This document shows, piece after piece, positions 5,909 to 7,075 of a stretch of 7,075 nucleotides of DNA (position 1 is the first letter of the stretch; the number at the start of each line of letters is the position of its first letter). This DNA is from Proteobacteria bacterium ST_bin16. GTDB taxonomy: Bacteria; Pseudomonadota; Gammaproteobacteria; Burkholderiales; Nitrosomonadaceae. The DNA lies in assembly GCA_002083595.1 (NCBI GenBank), contig MSXT01000092.1:2592-9666 (forward strand), written 5' to 3'. The notes under the pieces are model-generated. The model saw nothing but the letters and a program-made list of their open reading frames with translations, searched no databases and was not told where the DNA came from. The translations under genes were made by a program, and so were the position numbers.

Positions 5909-6628
5909 ATGAAGTTTTTTGCTTTTATCTTGTTAGCGATGATTCCCGGCCTGGCAAGTGCTGCCGAGCCGTCATCATCCGGACTATCCGATACCCTGGA
6001 AGAACGGGTAAAACCCTGCATCATCTGCCACAGAGATGCCGACCGGATAGACCGGGATGCCTATTTCCCGCGTATTGCGGGCAAACCGGCTGGTTATCTC
6101 TTTAATCAGCTGCGTAATTTTCGTGATGGGCAGCGCTACTATCAGCCGATGGCCATTTTGCTCGAAAACATGTCGGATGAATACATGCGGGAAATCGCAG
6201 AGTATTTCGCTGCCCAGCCCTACGCTCATCTGGAGCCGGTAGTGCCCGCACTGACGCCGGATGAAATCAAATCCGTGGAAACACTGATGTATTCCGGCGA
6301 TCCCGAACGCGATCTTCCGGCATGCGGTGCTTGTCATGGCGAAAAACTGATGGGTGTGCAACCGGCCATTCCCGGCCTGCTGGGCTTGCCGCATGCCTAT
6401 CTGGCTGCACAATTCGGCGGCTGGCGCAATGGCGGAATCATGCGCGGCCAGATACCGGATTGCATGTCGGAAATTGCCAAGAAACTGACTCAGGAAGAAG
6501 TCAATGCGCTGGTGCAATGGCTGCCCGGGCTGCCGGTATCGGGGCAATCCGCCGGAACGGATGCACTTACTCCCGAACTGGCACAGCGTTGCCGGACTAT
6601 TTTGTCTGGAAAGGAAGTGACACGATGA
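5909..6628 (+). CDS. Diheme cytochrome c4-like protein, periplasmic
   Basis: A 239-residue exported diheme cytochrome c, expected to carry electrons in the periplasm between a quinol- or dehydrogenase-linked donor and a terminal oxidase or reductase. The signal peptide is residues 1-18 (ending LASA before AEP). Heme sites are CIICH at 37-41 and CGACH at 139-143. Likely axial Met ligands are Met81 (in YYQPMAILLENMSDEYM) and Met186 (in DCMSEIAKKLTQEEV); each is followed by the LS/TxEE-like helix usual in the c4 family. The two halves repeat the same fold: heme motif, PxIAGKPAGYL or PGLLGLPHAYL, then xQLxxFRDGQR or AQFGGWRNGG. It is somewhat longer than typical c4 (about 190-210), with an extra C-terminal tail. 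The start ATG 5909 has only a weak GGA upstream. Its stop overlaps the ATG of the next cytochrome, so the two are translationally coupled. Confidence 0.88.
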   Translation: MKFFAFILLAMIPGLASAAEPSSSGLSDTLEERVKPCIICHRDADRIDRDAYFPRIAGKPAGYLFNQLRNFRDGQRYYQPMAILLENMSDEYMREIAEYFAAQPYAHLEPVVPALTPDEIKSVETLMYSGDPERDLPACGACHGEKLMGVQPAIPGLLGLPHAYLAAQFGGWRNGGIMRGQIPDCMSEIAKKLTQEEVNALVQWLPGLPVSGQSAGTDALTPELAQRCRTILSGKEVTR

Positions 6629-7075
6629 AAAATTTAAGTGAAGCAAGATTAACGAGCATATGGCGGATCATCGTTTGCGTTACAGGCGGTTTGCTATCCC
6701 TGGCGCAAGTGGCATCGGCTCAGCCGCTAACTGACTCCGATACGGAACAGGTCCGGCGCGGAGAGTATCTCGCCCGGGCAGGCAATTGCATGGGGTGCCA
6801 TACCACGCGCGGTGGCGAGCCTTACGCGGGCGGACGCAAGCTAAATACACCTTTCGGTCAATTCGTCACACCGAATATCACGCCGGATAACGAAACCGGA
6901 ATCGGCCGCTGGAGTGGCGAGGATTTCTGGCAAGCGCTGCATTATGGAAAGTCGAAAGATGGACGCTATTTGTATCCGGCTTTTCCATATACCGAATATA
7001 CCAAGGTAACCCGGCCGGATGCCGATGCGATTTTCGCGTATTTACGCTCACTTCCGCCTGTCGCACAGACCAATC
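6625..7075 (+). CDS. Monoheme cytochrome c, alcohol/sugar dehydrogenase subunit type, C-terminus outside window
   Basis: The first 150 codons of an exported cytochrome c are present. It begins at ATG 6625 in an ATGA overlap with the preceding gene, with AAGGAAG ending eight bases before the start. Residues 1-32 form a signal peptide ending ASA before QPL. The heme site is CMGCH at 55-59, preceded by RRGEYLARAGN. The following GGRKLNTPFGQF, TPNITPDNETGIGRWS, DGRYLYPAFPYTEYTKV and AYLRSLPPV are hallmark segments of the cytochrome subunits of membrane alcohol, gluconate and related GMC dehydrogenases. Those proteins often carry three such hemes, but single-heme stand-alone members are also common; the window ends too early to tell. 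Paired with the c4-like protein it probably forms a periplasmic electron relay. The specific electron donor cannot be named from this sequence. Confidence 0.85.
   Translation, partial: MKNLSEARLTSIWRIIVCVTGGLLSLAQVASAQPLTDSDTEQVRRGEYLARAGNCMGCHTTRGGEPYAGGRKLNTPFGQFVTPNITPDNETGIGRWSGEDFWQALHYGKSKDGRYLYPAFPYTEYTKVTRPDADAIFAYLRSLPPVAQTN

Noticed and set aside
5727..5912. 61-codon frame starting TTG just before the cytochrome gene
   Set aside because: No ribosome site, no recognisable product, and it lies over the likely promoter and leader of the cytochrome gene.
5984..6646. 220-codon frame on the minus strand
   Set aside because: It is fully antisense to the cytochrome c4-like gene, whose heme motifs prove the plus-strand reading; the minus product shows no family features.

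Overview
The window looks like chromosomal DNA of a Gram-negative proteobacterium: it has an outer-membrane TonB receptor ending in Phe, Sec signal peptides and c-type cytochromes. The protein styles, moderate G+C and cytochrome pair make a betaproteobacterium of the Nitrosomonas type my best guess. That is an impression from sequence style and was not tested by any search.

Region 1 (1-3155) is a zinc-starvation locus. On the minus strand lies the first 193 codons of a COG0523 G3E GTPase that closely matches the ZigA zinc metallochaperone pattern. On the plus strand lies a complete ZnuD-like TonB-dependent receptor of 764 codons. Between them is a palindrome at 609-623 that fits the proteobacterial Zur operator. 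It sits close to the GTPase start and inside a plausible sigma-70 promoter facing the receptor. The receptor has a roughly 230-base leader holding two tiny overlapping ORFs of uncertain meaning.

Region 2 (3196-5424) is the most interesting part. Directly downstream of the receptor, on the same strand and with no recognisable terminator, are two secreted proteins that are paralogues of each other (451 and 260 residues). They share an N-terminal domain with a Leu-His-x-His-Leu motif and at least one copy of a C-terminal repeat of about 36 residues. The larger protein also carries a dockerin-like pair of calcium-binding loops and two copies of the repeat. The smaller has a His-His-His cluster at its predicted mature N-terminus. 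The domain resembles what I recall of the cyanobacterial all3515 family of Zur-repressed secreted proteins. I infer that receptor, secreted proteins and GTPase form one zinc-acquisition set: extracytoplasmic zinc capture, outer-membrane import and cytoplasmic delivery.

Region 3 (5425-5908) is a 484-base stretch without a convincing gene. It holds an imperfect hairpin and a weak promoter candidate.

Region 4 (5909-7075) is a separate electron-transfer unit: a diheme cytochrome c4-like protein overlapping by four bases (ATGA) a monoheme cytochrome c of the alcohol/sugar dehydrogenase subunit type, which runs off the window. Nothing in the sequence links it to zinc.
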